This document shows positions 1 through 8,041 of a stretch of DNA of 64,000 nt, in pieces. The notes beneath the pieces were generated by a model. That model saw only the letters and a program-made list of their open reading frames with translations, made no database searches and was not told the origin of the DNA. The position numbers and the translations under genes are program-made. Every line of letters starts with the position of its first letter. The first letter of the stretch is position 1. This DNA is from Microcella flavibacter (GTDB taxonomy: Bacteria > Actinomycetota > Actinomycetes > Actinomycetales > Microbacteriaceae): the NCBI RefSeq assembly GCF_012530535.1, contig NZ_CP051299.1, forward strand, positions 2,356,001-2,420,000. Reading direction: 5' to 3'.

Positions 1-115
1 GGTTCGCTCCCCCGCCGCGGAACAGCACCGCCGGCCCGCCGCCGAGCGCCTCGCGCAGCGCGAGCAGGCAGGCGAGCGGATCGCTCGTGTCGATGACGGA
101 GAGGGGGCGGCTCAT
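1..115 (-). CDS. menE: AMP-dependent ligase N-terminus, probable o-succinylbenzoate-CoA ligase (partial)
   Basis: This is the first 38 codons of a leftward gene that runs off the window edge. It starts at an ATG (115-113) preceded, 7 nt upstream on the minus strand, by the -10-like box TAGCGT, so the mRNA is probably leaderless. The visible protein begins MSRPLSVIDTSDPLACLLAL and contains no catalytic motif. The MenE assignment rests on position: it directly follows menB, and menC lies just beyond, as in other actinobacterial menaquinone clusters. MenE would activate o-succinylbenzoate with CoA. Another AMP-binding ligase cannot be excluded from this fragment. Confidence 0.6.
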   Translation of the reverse strand, partial: MSRPLSVIDTSDPLACLLALREALGGGPAVLFRGGGAN

Positions 116-158
116 GCTGCCGACGCTAGCGCGGGTCGCTGGCAGGTGCGCGGGCGGC

Positions 159-1073
159 TCAGTACCGCCAGGGGTACGGCGACCAGTCCGGTGCGCGCTT
201 CTGCAGGAACGAGTCGCGGCCCTCGACGGCCTCGTCGGTGCCGTACGCGAGCCGGGTGGCCTCGCCGGCGAAGAGCTGCTGGCCGACCATCCCGTCGTCG
301 GGAAGATTCATCGCGTACTTGAGCATGCGGATCGCCGTCGGGCTCTTCGTCAGCACCGTCTCGGCCCAGTCGATCGCGGTGGCCTCGAGCTCGGCGTGCG
401 GCACGACCGCGTTGACCGTGCCCATGTCGTAGGCGCGCTGCGCGTCGTACTCGCGGGCGAGGAAGAAGATCTCGCGGGCGACCTTCTGGCCCACCTGCTT
501 GGCGAGGTAGGCGCTGCCGTAGCCGGCGTCGAAGGATCCGACGTCGGCGTCGGTCTGCTTGAAGCGGGCGTGCTCGCGGCTCGCGATCGTGAGGTCGCAG
601 ACGACGTGCAGGGAGTGGCCGCCGCCGGCCGCCCAGCCGGGCACGACGGCGATGACGACCTTCGGCATGAAGCGGATGAGGCGCTGCACCTCGAGGATGT
701 GCAGCCGGCTGGCCTTGCCCGGGTCGACGCTCTCGGCCGTCTCCCCCTCGGCGTACTGGTACCCGCTGCGCCCGCGGATGCGCTGGTCGCCGCCCGAGCA
801 GAACGCCCAGCCGCCGTCCTTCCCGCTCGGGCCGTTGCCGGTGAGCAGCACCGCCCCGATGCGCGGATCCTGCCGCGCGTCATCGAGCGCCCGGTACAGC
901 TCGTCGACCGTGTGCGGGCGGAACGCGTTGCGCACCTCCGGCCGGTCGAAGGCGATGCGCGCGATGCGGCCCGTCGTGTCGAGGTGGTACGTGATGTCGG
1001 TGAGCGCGCCCATGCGCTCGGCCGGGCGCCAGCGCTCGGGGTCGAACAGCTCGGAGACCGGGGACTCTGCCAT
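159..1073 (-). CDS. menB: 1,4-dihydroxy-2-naphthoyl-CoA synthase
   Basis: MenB is a crotonase-fold enzyme that closes the second ring of the naphthoquinone during menaquinone synthesis. The 304-residue protein has the usual features: an N-terminal substrate segment (DRPEVRNAFRPHTVDEL), the oxyanion-hole stretch WAFCSGGDQRIRG, the GWAAGGGHSLHVVCDLTIAS turn, and the C-terminal sequence that ends near SPYPWRY. Length and motifs match the bacterial family closely. The ATG at 1073 follows the box TAGGCT by 6 nt on the minus strand, so transcription is probably leaderless. It is divergent from menC, and the 42-bp gap must hold both promoters. menE follows downstream. Confidence 0.95.
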   Translation of the reverse strand: MAESPVSELFDPERWRPAERMGALTDITYHLDTTGRIARIAFDRPEVRNAFRPHTVDELYRALDDARQDPRIGAVLLTGNGPSGKDGGWAFCSGGDQRIRGRSGYQYAEGETAESVDPGKASRLHILEVQRLIRFMPKVVIAVVPGWAAGGGHSLHVVCDLTIASREHARFKQTDADVGSFDAGYGSAYLAKQVGQKVAREIFFLAREYDAQRAYDMGTVNAVVPHAELEATAIDWAETVLTKSPTAIRMLKYAMNLPDDGMVGQQLFAGEATRLAYGTDEAVEGRDSFLQKRAPDWSPYPWRY

Positions 1074-1115
1074 GACGCCAGCCTAGGCCGGTGGGCCGGG
1101 GTGCAGACTGGGCGC

Positions 1116-2126
1116 ATGCGCCCGACGATGGATGCCCCGCCCCCGCTCGAGACCGTGCTCGCCGTGGCGCACGTCGTCTCGATCCCGCTCGTCACGCGGT
1201 TCCGCGGGGTGACGCACCGCGAGGCGGTGCTGCTGCGCGGCCCCGCCGGCTGGAGCGAGTTCAGCCCCTTCCTCGAGTACGACGACGCCGAGGCGGCGAC
1301 GTGGCTGGCCGCGGCCCTCGACGACGGCTGGCACGACTCGGCGGCGCCCGTTCTTCGGCAGAGCATCCCCGTCAATGCGACGCTGCCCGCCGTCGCCCCC
1401 GACGCGATCGCCGGCATCCTCGCCCGGTTCGGCGCCTGCCGCACCGTGAAGATCAAGGTCGCCGAGCCCGGGCAGACCCTCGCCGACGACGTCGAGCGGG
1501 TGCGCGAGACGCGCATCATGCTCGGGGCCGCGGGGCGGATCCGGCTCGATGCGAACGGCGCCTGGAACCTCGACGAGGCCGAGCACGCCCTGCGCGCGCT
1601 CGAGCAGTTCGACCTCGAGTACGTCGAACAGCCCTGCGCGACCGTCGAGGAGCTCGCCGAGCTGCGCCGCCGCGTGCACCGCCTCGGCATCCCGATCGCG
1701 GCCGACGAGAGCGTGCGCAAGGCCGAGGACCCGCTGGCCGTCGCGCGCGCCGGAGCCGCCGATGTGCTCGTCATCAAGGCCGCGCCGCTGGGCGGCCTCG
1801 ACCGCGCCCTCGCTATCGTCGCCGAGGCCGGGCTGCCCGCCGTCGTCTCGAGCGCCCTCGACACGAGCGTCGGCCTCTCGATGGGCGCGCGCCTCGCCGC
1901 GCGGCTGCCCGAGCTCGAGTTCGACTGCGGGCTCGGCACCGGCGCGCTGCTGGCCGACGACGTCACGACCGAGCCGGTGCTTCCCGTCGACGGCGCGATC
2001 GGCATCGGCCGCGTGGAGGTCGACGGGGATGCCCTGCGCCGGCTCGCCGCCCCCGGCCCGCGCGATGCCTGGTGGCGCGCCCGCCTCGAGCGCTGCCACG
2101 CGCTGCTGGCGGCGGGGTCGGCGTGA
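1116..2126 (+). CDS. menC: o-succinylbenzoate synthase
   Basis: MenC is an enolase-superfamily dehydratase that makes o-succinylbenzoate in menaquinone synthesis. The 336-residue protein shows the superfamily pattern: VKIKVAEPG with the catalytic lysines near residue 110, the metal ligands in RLDANGAWN and EYVEQP, AADESV, and the second catalytic lysine in VIKAAPLGG. The open frame reaches far upstream (to 87), but that part is antisense to menB. The ATG at 1116 lies just after the menB start region and gives the usual family length, so it was chosen. It is divergent from menB and convergent with the cytochrome c operon. Confidence 0.92.
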   Translation: MRPTMDAPPPLETVLAVAHVVSIPLVTRFRGVTHREAVLLRGPAGWSEFSPFLEYDDAEAATWLAAALDDGWHDSAAPVLRQSIPVNATLPAVAPDAIAGILARFGACRTVKIKVAEPGQTLADDVERVRETRIMLGAAGRIRLDANGAWNLDEAEHALRALEQFDLEYVEQPCATVEELAELRRRVHRLGIPIAADESVRKAEDPLAVARAGAADVLVIKAAPLGGLDRALAIVAEAGLPAVVSSALDTSVGLSMGARLAARLPELEFDCGLGTGALLADDVTTEPVLPVDGAIGIGRVEVDGDALRRLAAPGPRDAWWRARLERCHALLAAGSA

Positions 2127-2151
2127 GAGCGAAACGGGTGGTGACGATCGT

Positions 2152-3171
2152 TCAGCCGCTCGGGACTGAGGAGGTGAGGCCGCTGTAGGCGTGCAACCCC
2201 TTGAAGAAGATGTTGACGACGCCGTAGTTGAACAGCACCGCGCTGAAGCCGATGATGGAGAGCCATGCCGATCGGGTGCCGCGCCACCCGCGCGTGGCTC
2301 GCGCGTGGATGTACCCCGCGAACAGGACCCAGATGATGAAAGTCCAGACCTCCTTCGTGTCCCAGCCCCAGTACCGGCCCCATGCGCGTTCCGCCCAAAT
2401 GGCGCCAGCGATGAGAGTGAAGGTCCAGAAGACGAAGCCGACGACGTTGACACGGTACGCAAGCGATTCGAGGGTCGATGCTCCGGGCAGGGTCTGCACG
2501 AATCTCAAGCCCTCCGCCGCGGATGCGGCTGCCCGCGCCCGGATCAGCTGCAAGATCGACAGCCCCGCGCCGATGGCGAAGAACCCGGTGGCGAGGCTCG
2601 CGACGAGAACGTGGATCACGATCCAGATCGACTGGAGCGCGGGCGGAAGAGGAACCACGTCGACGTAGAAGTTGACCGTGACGATGCCGAGCGCCAGCAA
2701 CGAGAACCCCGTGATGTACGCGCCGAGGAAGCGCACGTCGCGCCAGATCTGCACGAGCAGGAACGTCATGACGCCCATCGCCGTGGCCGTCAAGCCGAAC
2801 TCGAACATGTTGACCCACGGCACCCGCCCGGCGGCGATCCCGCGGGTGACGACAGCACCCATATGAAGAGCGAACGCCACGAGCGTGAGCGCGAAGGCCG
2901 CTCGCTGATACCTGGTTCCACCGGCATCGGCGTCCCGTTCACGGGCGGAGGGAAGCCTCTCGAGCAGAAGAGTGGAGCTCGAACCGCCCTCGGCGCCCGA
3001 TCGACCGACGGCACGAGCGTTGTCAGCGCCGACCTCGATCCCGACCGGGATGGTCCGCGTCGCCGACGAGCGTTTCGCCAGGTCCAGAGTGAAGAGGATG
3101 AATGCGATGGTGTAAACGCCCATCGCGGAGTAGACGGCGAGCAGCGAGTACGCCGCGAACTGTTCTGTCAC
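2152..3171 (-). CDS. ccsB: cytochrome c biogenesis protein CcsB/ResC
   Basis: CcsB is the integral membrane heme handler of system II cytochrome c maturation and works with ResB to deliver heme to apocytochromes. The 339-residue protein has an N-terminal helix (FAAYSLLAVYSAMGVYTIAFIL), several further membrane spans, and the conserved tryptophan-rich segment WGRYWGWDTKEVWTFIIW, followed by a histidine-containing loop (GYIHARATRGWRG). The GTG at 3171 was chosen because it starts directly before the first membrane helix. The open frame continues upstream to 3393, but that part is Pro/Ala/Gly-rich and unlike the family. It is the last gene of the leftward operon. Confidence 0.93.
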   Translation of the reverse strand: MTEQFAAYSLLAVYSAMGVYTIAFILFTLDLAKRSSATRTIPVGIEVGADNARAVGRSGAEGGSSSTLLLERLPSARERDADAGGTRYQRAAFALTLVAFALHMGAVVTRGIAAGRVPWVNMFEFGLTATAMGVMTFLLVQIWRDVRFLGAYITGFSLLALGIVTVNFYVDVVPLPPALQSIWIVIHVLVASLATGFFAIGAGLSILQLIRARAAASAAEGLRFVQTLPGASTLESLAYRVNVVGFVFWTFTLIAGAIWAERAWGRYWGWDTKEVWTFIIWVLFAGYIHARATRGWRGTRSAWLSIIGFSAVLFNYGVVNIFFKGLHAYSGLTSSVPSG

Positions 3172-3535
3172 GGGGTCATCGTACGGCGTCCTGGCTGGGA
3201 GCAGACCGAGTCGGGAGCGGTCAGTGGTCGCCGTGCCCTGGCAACCGGCCGGCGTACCGGAGGGCTCTCCCGCCTGCGACGGGTCTGTACCGCTGACGCC
3301 CTGCGTTGGCGGCTCGGGCGCGAGTGTCGTGGCCGTCGCCGAGCGCGATGCGTACCCGCCGCATGCGGCCGCTGCCGGCGAGGCGATGCCCACGACGACG
3401 ATGCCGTGACGCTCGGGTCGGTCGACGAGCGCATCCTCACCGAGCTACACGAGTGATGGGATGCGCGGCCGTGGATCCGCCCGGCTGGGGGGCCGTCCGG
3501 CCGCGCATCCACCTCGGCAGCACTCGGGGCGCCGC
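3172..3535. other. 364-bp intergenic stretch without a convincing gene
   Basis: This stretch separates the membrane-protein gene at 3536 from ccsB. The minus-strand frame of ccsB stays open through 3393 and includes a stretch resembling a lipoprotein signal (GIASPAAAACGGY), but no start codon gives it a charged N-terminus and it has no stop before ccsB. No terminator or clear promoter was recognised. It is probably the ccsB leader plus decayed sequence. Confidence 0.4.
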
Positions 3536-4099
3536 TCAGTGGTCGGTGTGCTCGGGGAGGAAGTCGGGGGTCTCGGCGGGCTGCTCGGGCGCGCCGGGCT
3601 CGGGCTGCGGCGCCTGCTCGGGCTGCTGCTCGATGACCTCGGCTCTCGTGCCGCCGAGCTCGGAGGCCGCGATGGCCGGCGTCGCGATGCCCGCGATGAC
3701 GGCGACGCCGAGGGCGAGCGCGGGCAGCACGACCGCGGGGCGAGTGCGGCGCGGCTCGGCTTGACGGCGCTCGGCGCGCTGGTGCAGGGCGACGAGGAAG
3801 GCGGCGCCGAGCGAGAGCACCGTGGCGCCGAGCAGGGCCGCGGTGGGGAGGGCCGAGAGCAGGGCATCCCCGCCGACGGCGGCGAGGGGGAAGAGGAAGG
3901 CCGGCGCGATGCCGCCCATGAGGGCCAGCGAGGGCGACGGCACCGAGCGGCGGACGAGGGCGACGACGCCCCAGGCCACCTGGGGCGCGCCGATGACGGC
4001 GAGCACGAGCAGCAGCGGCAGGACGGTGCCGGGCACGAGCGCCAGGTGCACGACGCCGGCGCCGATCGCGGTGATGCCCGCGAGTGTGCGGATGACCAT
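3536..4099 (-). CDS. membrane protein of unknown function
   Basis: This 187-residue protein is not recognised. It has about four hydrophobic segments in the first 120 residues (for example AGITAIGAGVVHLALVPG and PLLLVLAVIGAPQVAWGVVAL), a basic loop (QRAERRQAEPRRTRP), one more membrane helix, and an acidic Pro/Gln/Glu-rich tail ending PEHTDH. The ATG at 4099 was chosen because a GAAGGGG ribosome-binding site lies just before it; the frame is open further upstream without a better start. It sits between resB and ccsB in a place normally occupied by nothing, so it may be a recent insertion into the cytochrome c operon. A role in that pathway is unproven. Confidence 0.6.
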   Translation of the reverse strand: MVIRTLAGITAIGAGVVHLALVPGTVLPLLLVLAVIGAPQVAWGVVALVRRSVPSPSLALMGGIAPAFLFPLAAVGGDALLSALPTAALLGATVLSLGAAFLVALHQRAERRQAEPRRTRPAVVLPALALGVAVIAGIATPAIAASELGGTRAEVIEQQPEQAPQPEPGAPEQPAETPDFLPEHTDH

Positions 4100-4348
4100 G
4101 CTCGACCCCTTCGCTCCTGCCCCTGCGCCGCGTGATCGTCGGCTGGGTGCATGCTGTGTCCGGAGCGGGCCGGCGCACGGATGGGTGCGAGGTGCCGCTG
4201 TCGGCGTTCTCGGAGCTTCGGGGCCGTGCCGCGCAGCGCCTCGAGCCGCGTCGGAAATCACGGACCCCCGAGGACGGAGACGGCCGCACCCTGCTGATCC
4301 GCGGCGGACGCCGACGCATCTCCGAGACTTCCGACGCTCGCGGGCTCG

Positions 4349-5998
4349 TCAGCGTGCGGTGATCGCGCCGGAGTGGTCGCGGTCGGCATCCGCCGCGGTG
4401 TCGCGCCCGGCATCCGCCGCCTCGCCGCGATGCGCCCGCGCGAACTCGTCGACGGCCTGCTCGATGTTCGGGTCGTCGCCACGCGCAAGACCCGCGTACT
4501 GCAGGCGCACGTCGTCGCCCTCCTGCTCGGCGACCACCCACAGGCGCCGCCGAGGAACGAAGAGGCTGACGAGGAGCCCCGCGACGATGAGGATCGAGGA
4601 GATCAGCACCCCAGCCTGCGTCGGATCATGGTGGATCTCGACGCTGACGAACCGCGGCAGCGCGGTGAACTCCACGGTGCCGAGCCCGTTCGGCAACTGC
4701 GCGGACTCACCGAGCCCGAGGACGAGCGAATCCCGACCGGTGTCGCCTCCCGTGATCTGCTCGAGACCATCCGTCGACAGCGAGTAGGCGTTGCGGGACA
4801 CGCCGTCGTCGAGACCGAGATCTCCGACGAAAGCATTGAAGGTGAGCACCGGCCGATCCGGCTCCGGGTACGCGCTCGTCAGTGCGCCGGAGTCGAGCGT
4901 GAGTGCGGAGGGGTAGAAGAATCCGAGCATCCCGAGCTGCTCATCCAGCCCGGTCGGCACCTTTACGACTCCGAGGCTCGTGAGGTTCGAGTCCTGCGGC
5001 AGGAAGGGGATCGGCTCGCTGAAGACCTCGACACCCGCAGGGTCCCTCACGGTGACGACCGGAGCGAATCCGTGACCGAGGAGGTAGACGTTCGTTCCGC
5101 CGATCGCGATCGGCTCGTTGACCCGGATCTGCCGCTCCGCCTCGACGCCGCCTTCGGTCGTGGTGACGGAGGCGGTGAAGTCGAGGGGTTGCACGATCCC
5201 GGTCTCCTGATCGAGCTGCCACTCGGCGTCGAACGAGTCGAGTCGTACGGTGAACGGCTCCAGCTGTCGATCGTCGAAGAATCGGCCCGGCTTAAGCGTG
5301 TCCCAATCGCCCCGCACGTTGACGAAGGTCTGGTCCTCGACGAGGATCTTCGCTCCGTTGTATTGGAACCCGCCCGCGAAACCGACCGTCGCGAGCACCC
5401 CGATGAGGGCCATGTGGAAGACGAGGTTGCCCGTCTCGCGCAGGTAGCCTCGCTCGGCCGAGAGCGAATCGCCGTATCGCTCGACGCGGTACCGACCCTT
5501 CTTCAGCAGCGCTTCGGCCCTCGCGAGCTCGGCCTCGACCGTCGAGTGCTCGGCCGAGTACTCGACGTATCCCACGAGCCTGTTGAGGCGTGCCGGAGTC
5601 TTCGGCGGGCGCGACCGGAGCGCCCGGGCATGGTGGATCGTGCGAGGGATGATGCAGCCGATGAGCGAGACGAACAGCAGCAGGTAGATGGCCGAGAACC
5701 ACGGCGAGGTGTAGGTGTCGAAGAGCTGGAGGGCATCGAGCACCGGGAACAGCTCGGGATTGCGCTGCTCGTACTGGATGACGCCGTTCGGGTCCGCCCC
5801 GCGCTGGGGGACGAGCGATCCGGGGATGGCGGCCACGGCGAGCAGCAGGAGCAGCACGAGCGCCGTGCGCATGCTGGTGAGCTGTCGCCAGGCGAACCGG
5901 ATCCATCCCGCGACCCCGAGCTTCGGCTGCGCGATGCCCGCGGGCGCAGCGGGCTCGACGACGGAGTCGTGATGGTCAGAGGGGCGTAACGGTTCCAC
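4349..5998 (-). CDS. resB: cytochrome c biogenesis protein ResB
   Basis: ResB partners CcsB in system II cytochrome c assembly. The 549-residue protein has the family layout: a cytosolic N-terminus, helix 1 (ALVLLLLLAVAAIPGSLVPQ), helix 2 (WFSAIYLLLFVSLIGCIIPR), helix 3 (LVFHMALIGVLATVGFAGG), a long extracytoplasmic domain, and a last helix (GVLISSILIVAGLLVSLFVP) before a charged cytoplasmic tail. The start is a GTG at 5998 that overlaps the end of ccdA by 23 bp, which suggests translational coupling. The poorly conserved C-terminal tail (residues 500-549) is Ala/Asp-rich, as is common in actinobacterial ResB. Confidence 0.93.
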   Translation of the reverse strand: MEPLRPSDHHDSVVEPAAPAGIAQPKLGVAGWIRFAWRQLTSMRTALVLLLLLAVAAIPGSLVPQRGADPNGVIQYEQRNPELFPVLDALQLFDTYTSPWFSAIYLLLFVSLIGCIIPRTIHHARALRSRPPKTPARLNRLVGYVEYSAEHSTVEAELARAEALLKKGRYRVERYGDSLSAERGYLRETGNLVFHMALIGVLATVGFAGGFQYNGAKILVEDQTFVNVRGDWDTLKPGRFFDDRQLEPFTVRLDSFDAEWQLDQETGIVQPLDFTASVTTTEGGVEAERQIRVNEPIAIGGTNVYLLGHGFAPVVTVRDPAGVEVFSEPIPFLPQDSNLTSLGVVKVPTGLDEQLGMLGFFYPSALTLDSGALTSAYPEPDRPVLTFNAFVGDLGLDDGVSRNAYSLSTDGLEQITGGDTGRDSLVLGLGESAQLPNGLGTVEFTALPRFVSVEIHHDPTQAGVLISSILIVAGLLVSLFVPRRRLWVVAEQEGDDVRLQYAGLARGDDPNIEQAVDEFARAHRGEAADAGRDTAADADRDHSGAITAR

Positions 5999-6722
5999 CG
6001 ATCACCGCCCCGAGGCTCGAGACGAATAGCTGCCAGAGGCCGGTGACCATGGCGAGACCGATGACGATGAGCAGGATGCCCCCGACGATGTTGATCGCGC
6101 GGATGTGCTTCTTCAGCCACGCGTTCGCCCGCGTCACCCAGCGGAATCCGAGCGCGACGAGCAGGAACGGTATGCCGAGACCCAGGCAGTACGCCAAACC
6201 GATCAACGCCGCCCGGCCGAGGCCACCTTCTGTCATGGAGAGAGTTCCGACGGCGACGAGCGTCGGGCCCACGCAGGGGGCCCAGCCGAGTCCGAAGACG
6301 ATGCCGAGCAGCGGCGCCCCGCCGAGCCCGGTCGCGACGCGGAAGCGCGGCTTGAGCGTGCGTTGCAGGAACGACACCTGCCCGATGAAGACGAGCCCCA
6401 TCACGATGATGATGACTCCGGCGACGCGCGTGATCACATCGAGGTACTGCTGCACGAACAGGCCCGCCGCGGCAAACACGAGAGAGAATCCGACGAACAC
6501 GATGCTGAAGCCGAGGACGAACAGCAGCACCCCGAGCAGCAGCCTGCGGCGCTCCGGCCGGTCGTCTGCGGGACCGGCGAGTCCGCTCACGTAGCCGAGG
6601 TAGCTGGGCACGAGCGGGAGCACGCACGGTGAGGCGAAGGCGATGAACCCCGCTGCAAGCGCAATGGGGAGAGCCAGGAGGAGCGAGCCGCTGAAGACGA
6701 TCTCGCCGATCGGATTCACCAT
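5976..6722 (-). CDS. ccdA: cytochrome c biogenesis protein CcdA
   Basis: CcdA carries reducing equivalents from cytoplasmic thioredoxin across the membrane to the extracytoplasmic thiol-disulfide protein that keeps apocytochrome cysteines reduced. The 248-residue protein has six predicted membrane helices and the two redox cysteines of the DsbD/CcdA family in the typical places: FASPCVLPLVPSYLGYVSG near residue 30 and WAPCVGPTLVA near residue 150. It lies 5 bp downstream of the TlpA-like gene and overlaps resB, so the genes form one operon. Confidence 0.94.
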   Translation of the reverse strand: MVNPIGEIVFSGSLLLALPIALAAGFIAFASPCVLPLVPSYLGYVSGLAGPADDRPERRRLLLGVLLFVLGFSIVFVGFSLVFAAAGLFVQQYLDVITRVAGVIIIVMGLVFIGQVSFLQRTLKPRFRVATGLGGAPLLGIVFGLGWAPCVGPTLVAVGTLSMTEGGLGRAALIGLAYCLGLGIPFLLVALGFRWVTRANAWLKKHIRAINIVGGILLIVIGLAMVTGLWQLFVSSLGAVIGGTVTPL

Positions 6723-6727
6723 CCCCG

Positions 6728-7333
6728 TCAGCCCGACTCGGCGAGGGTGTCGGTGATCATCGCGCGCAGGGTCGAGGGCTCGGTCAGCAGGCCCGAGATG
6801 CGGGCGGCGACCCGGCCCTGGGCATCCACCACCAGAGTCGTCGGCACCGCGTTCGGGGCGACCTGCCCCGCAAAAGCAAGGCGGGCAGCGCCTGACTCGA
6901 TGTCGATGATCGAGGGGTAGGTGATGCCGAACTCCTCCGCGAAGGCCAGAGACTGCGCGGCCCGGTCGCGGATGTTGATGCCGATGAATGGCACACCCTG
7001 CGGCGCGAACTCCTCGCTCAGCGCCTGCAGGTCAGGCGCTTCGACGCGACAGGGCGGGCAGCTGGCGTACCAGAAGTTGACCACGTAGACCTGCCCGGCT
7101 AGATCGTCGGAATCGAAAGGCTCTCCTGTGTCGAGGACACCTTGGAAAGAGACGGGAGACTGGCGGTCCTCCGGAGCCACGATCGTGTACGCGCCGTCGC
7201 CGGAGATGTACCCCTGGCCCGTCCCCGAACGGAACTCGTCGGCGAGACGGTCGCCCTCCGTCGGCGCGCAACCCGACACGACGAGCGCGGTGGCGACGGC
7301 CCCGGCGAGGGCTGTCGCGAAACGATTCTTCAT
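6728..7333 (-). CDS. TlpA/ResA-like thiol-disulfide lipoprotein
   Basis: This 201-residue protein is probably the extracytoplasmic reductant for apocytochrome c, fed by CcdA. It has a lipoprotein signal (ATALVVSGC, cysteine near residue 22), a redoxin fold with the active site WYASCPPCR (around residues 90-98), and the cis-proline segment AVPTTLVVDAQG. The order phosphatase, thioredoxin-like, ccdA, resB, ccsB is the standard actinobacterial one. Its ATG overlaps the stop codon of the upstream phosphatase gene (ATGA). Confidence 0.9.
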   Translation of the reverse strand: MKNRFATALAGAVATALVVSGCAPTEGDRLADEFRSGTGQGYISGDGAYTIVAPEDRQSPVSFQGVLDTGEPFDSDDLAGQVYVVNFWYASCPPCRVEAPDLQALSEEFAPQGVPFIGINIRDRAAQSLAFAEEFGITYPSIIDIESGAARLAFAGQVAPNAVPTTLVVDAQGRVAARISGLLTEPSTLRAMITDTLAESG

Positions 7334-7962
7334 ACTGCTCCCAGGTCGGTGGATTGTTCGAGCAAGTCTGCCGCCGGATCCTGATAGTCGATCTCAGTGA
7401 ACGCGCCGTCGCGCCAGGCGAAGCTCGTGACGCTCGAGAGCGAGCAGCGCCGCTTGCGGGGGTCGTGCGCGAGGCGCTCACCGGCGACCGCCCGGTGCGC
7501 CATCCAGATCGGCAGCTGGTGGCTGACCATGACGATCTCGCCGCCGTCGATCGAGCGGTGCGCGTCCTCCATCGCGGCGAGCACGCGCGCAGCGATCTGC
7601 GCGAAGGGCTCGCCCCAGGTCGGCACCGAGGGGTCGCGCATGAGGTGCCAGTGCTTGGGGTGCATGACCGTGCGCTTGTTCATGCGCTTGCCCTCGAAGC
7701 GGTTCGTCGGCTCGATGATGCGCTCGTCGATGTGCGGCTCGAGCCCGAAGGCCTCGGCCCAGGGCGCCGCCGATTCGCGGGCGCGCTGCAGGGGCGAGGC
7801 GTAGAGCGCGGTGACGGGATGCCCGGCGAGCGCCGCGACCGCCGAGGCGGCCATCCGGTGTCCCAGCTCGCTCAAGCCGAACCCCTCGAGCCGCCCGTAG
7901 AGCACGCGCTTCGGGTTGTGCACCTCGCCGTGGCGCACGAGGTGGACGATGTCGGCGGGCAT
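7330..7962 (-). CDS. histidine phosphatase family protein
   Basis: This 210-residue enzyme belongs to the phosphoglycerate-mutase-like phosphohydrolases. It shows the N-terminal catalytic motif LVRHGEVHN (RHG), the second-shell ALYASPLQRARESA, and the C-terminal histidine in VMVSHQLPIWM. The substrate cannot be read from sequence. It is the first gene of the cytochrome c maturation operon, as in mycobacteria. The ATG at 7962 follows the box TAGACT by 7 nt on the minus strand, so the operon mRNA is probably leaderless. The open frame further upstream is antisense to aspS. Confidence 0.88.
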   Translation of the reverse strand: MPADIVHLVRHGEVHNPKRVLYGRLEGFGLSELGHRMAASAVAALAGHPVTALYASPLQRARESAAPWAEAFGLEPHIDERIIEPTNRFEGKRMNKRTVMHPKHWHLMRDPSVPTWGEPFAQIAARVLAAMEDAHRSIDGGEIVMVSHQLPIWMAHRAVAGERLAHDPRKRRCSLSSVTSFAWRDGAFTEIDYQDPAADLLEQSTDLGAV

Positions 7963-8027
7963 GCCGCCCAGTCTAGGAGCCGGGCCTTGGTGGCAGCCCG
8001 ACCCGCGGAGGGCATCCCCCTCGCCGG

Positions 8028-8033
8028 TAGACT
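8028..8033 (+). promoter_or_regulatory. -10 box of a leaderless aspS promoter
   Basis: TAGACT ends 8 nt before the aspS GTG, and there is no room for a ribosome-binding site. The divergent phosphatase promoter is in the same gap. The same arrangement recurs before many genes in this window. Confidence 0.6.
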
Positions 8034-8041
8034 GCCCTCTC

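Noticed and set aside
87-1115. Open plus-strand frame upstream of menC
   Set aside because: It is antisense to menB, whose protein is clear; its translation has no family features.
3172-3393. N-terminal extension of CcsB with a lipoprotein-like stretch
   Set aside because: No suitable start or charged N-terminus; composition is unlike CcsB, and family members start at the later GTG.
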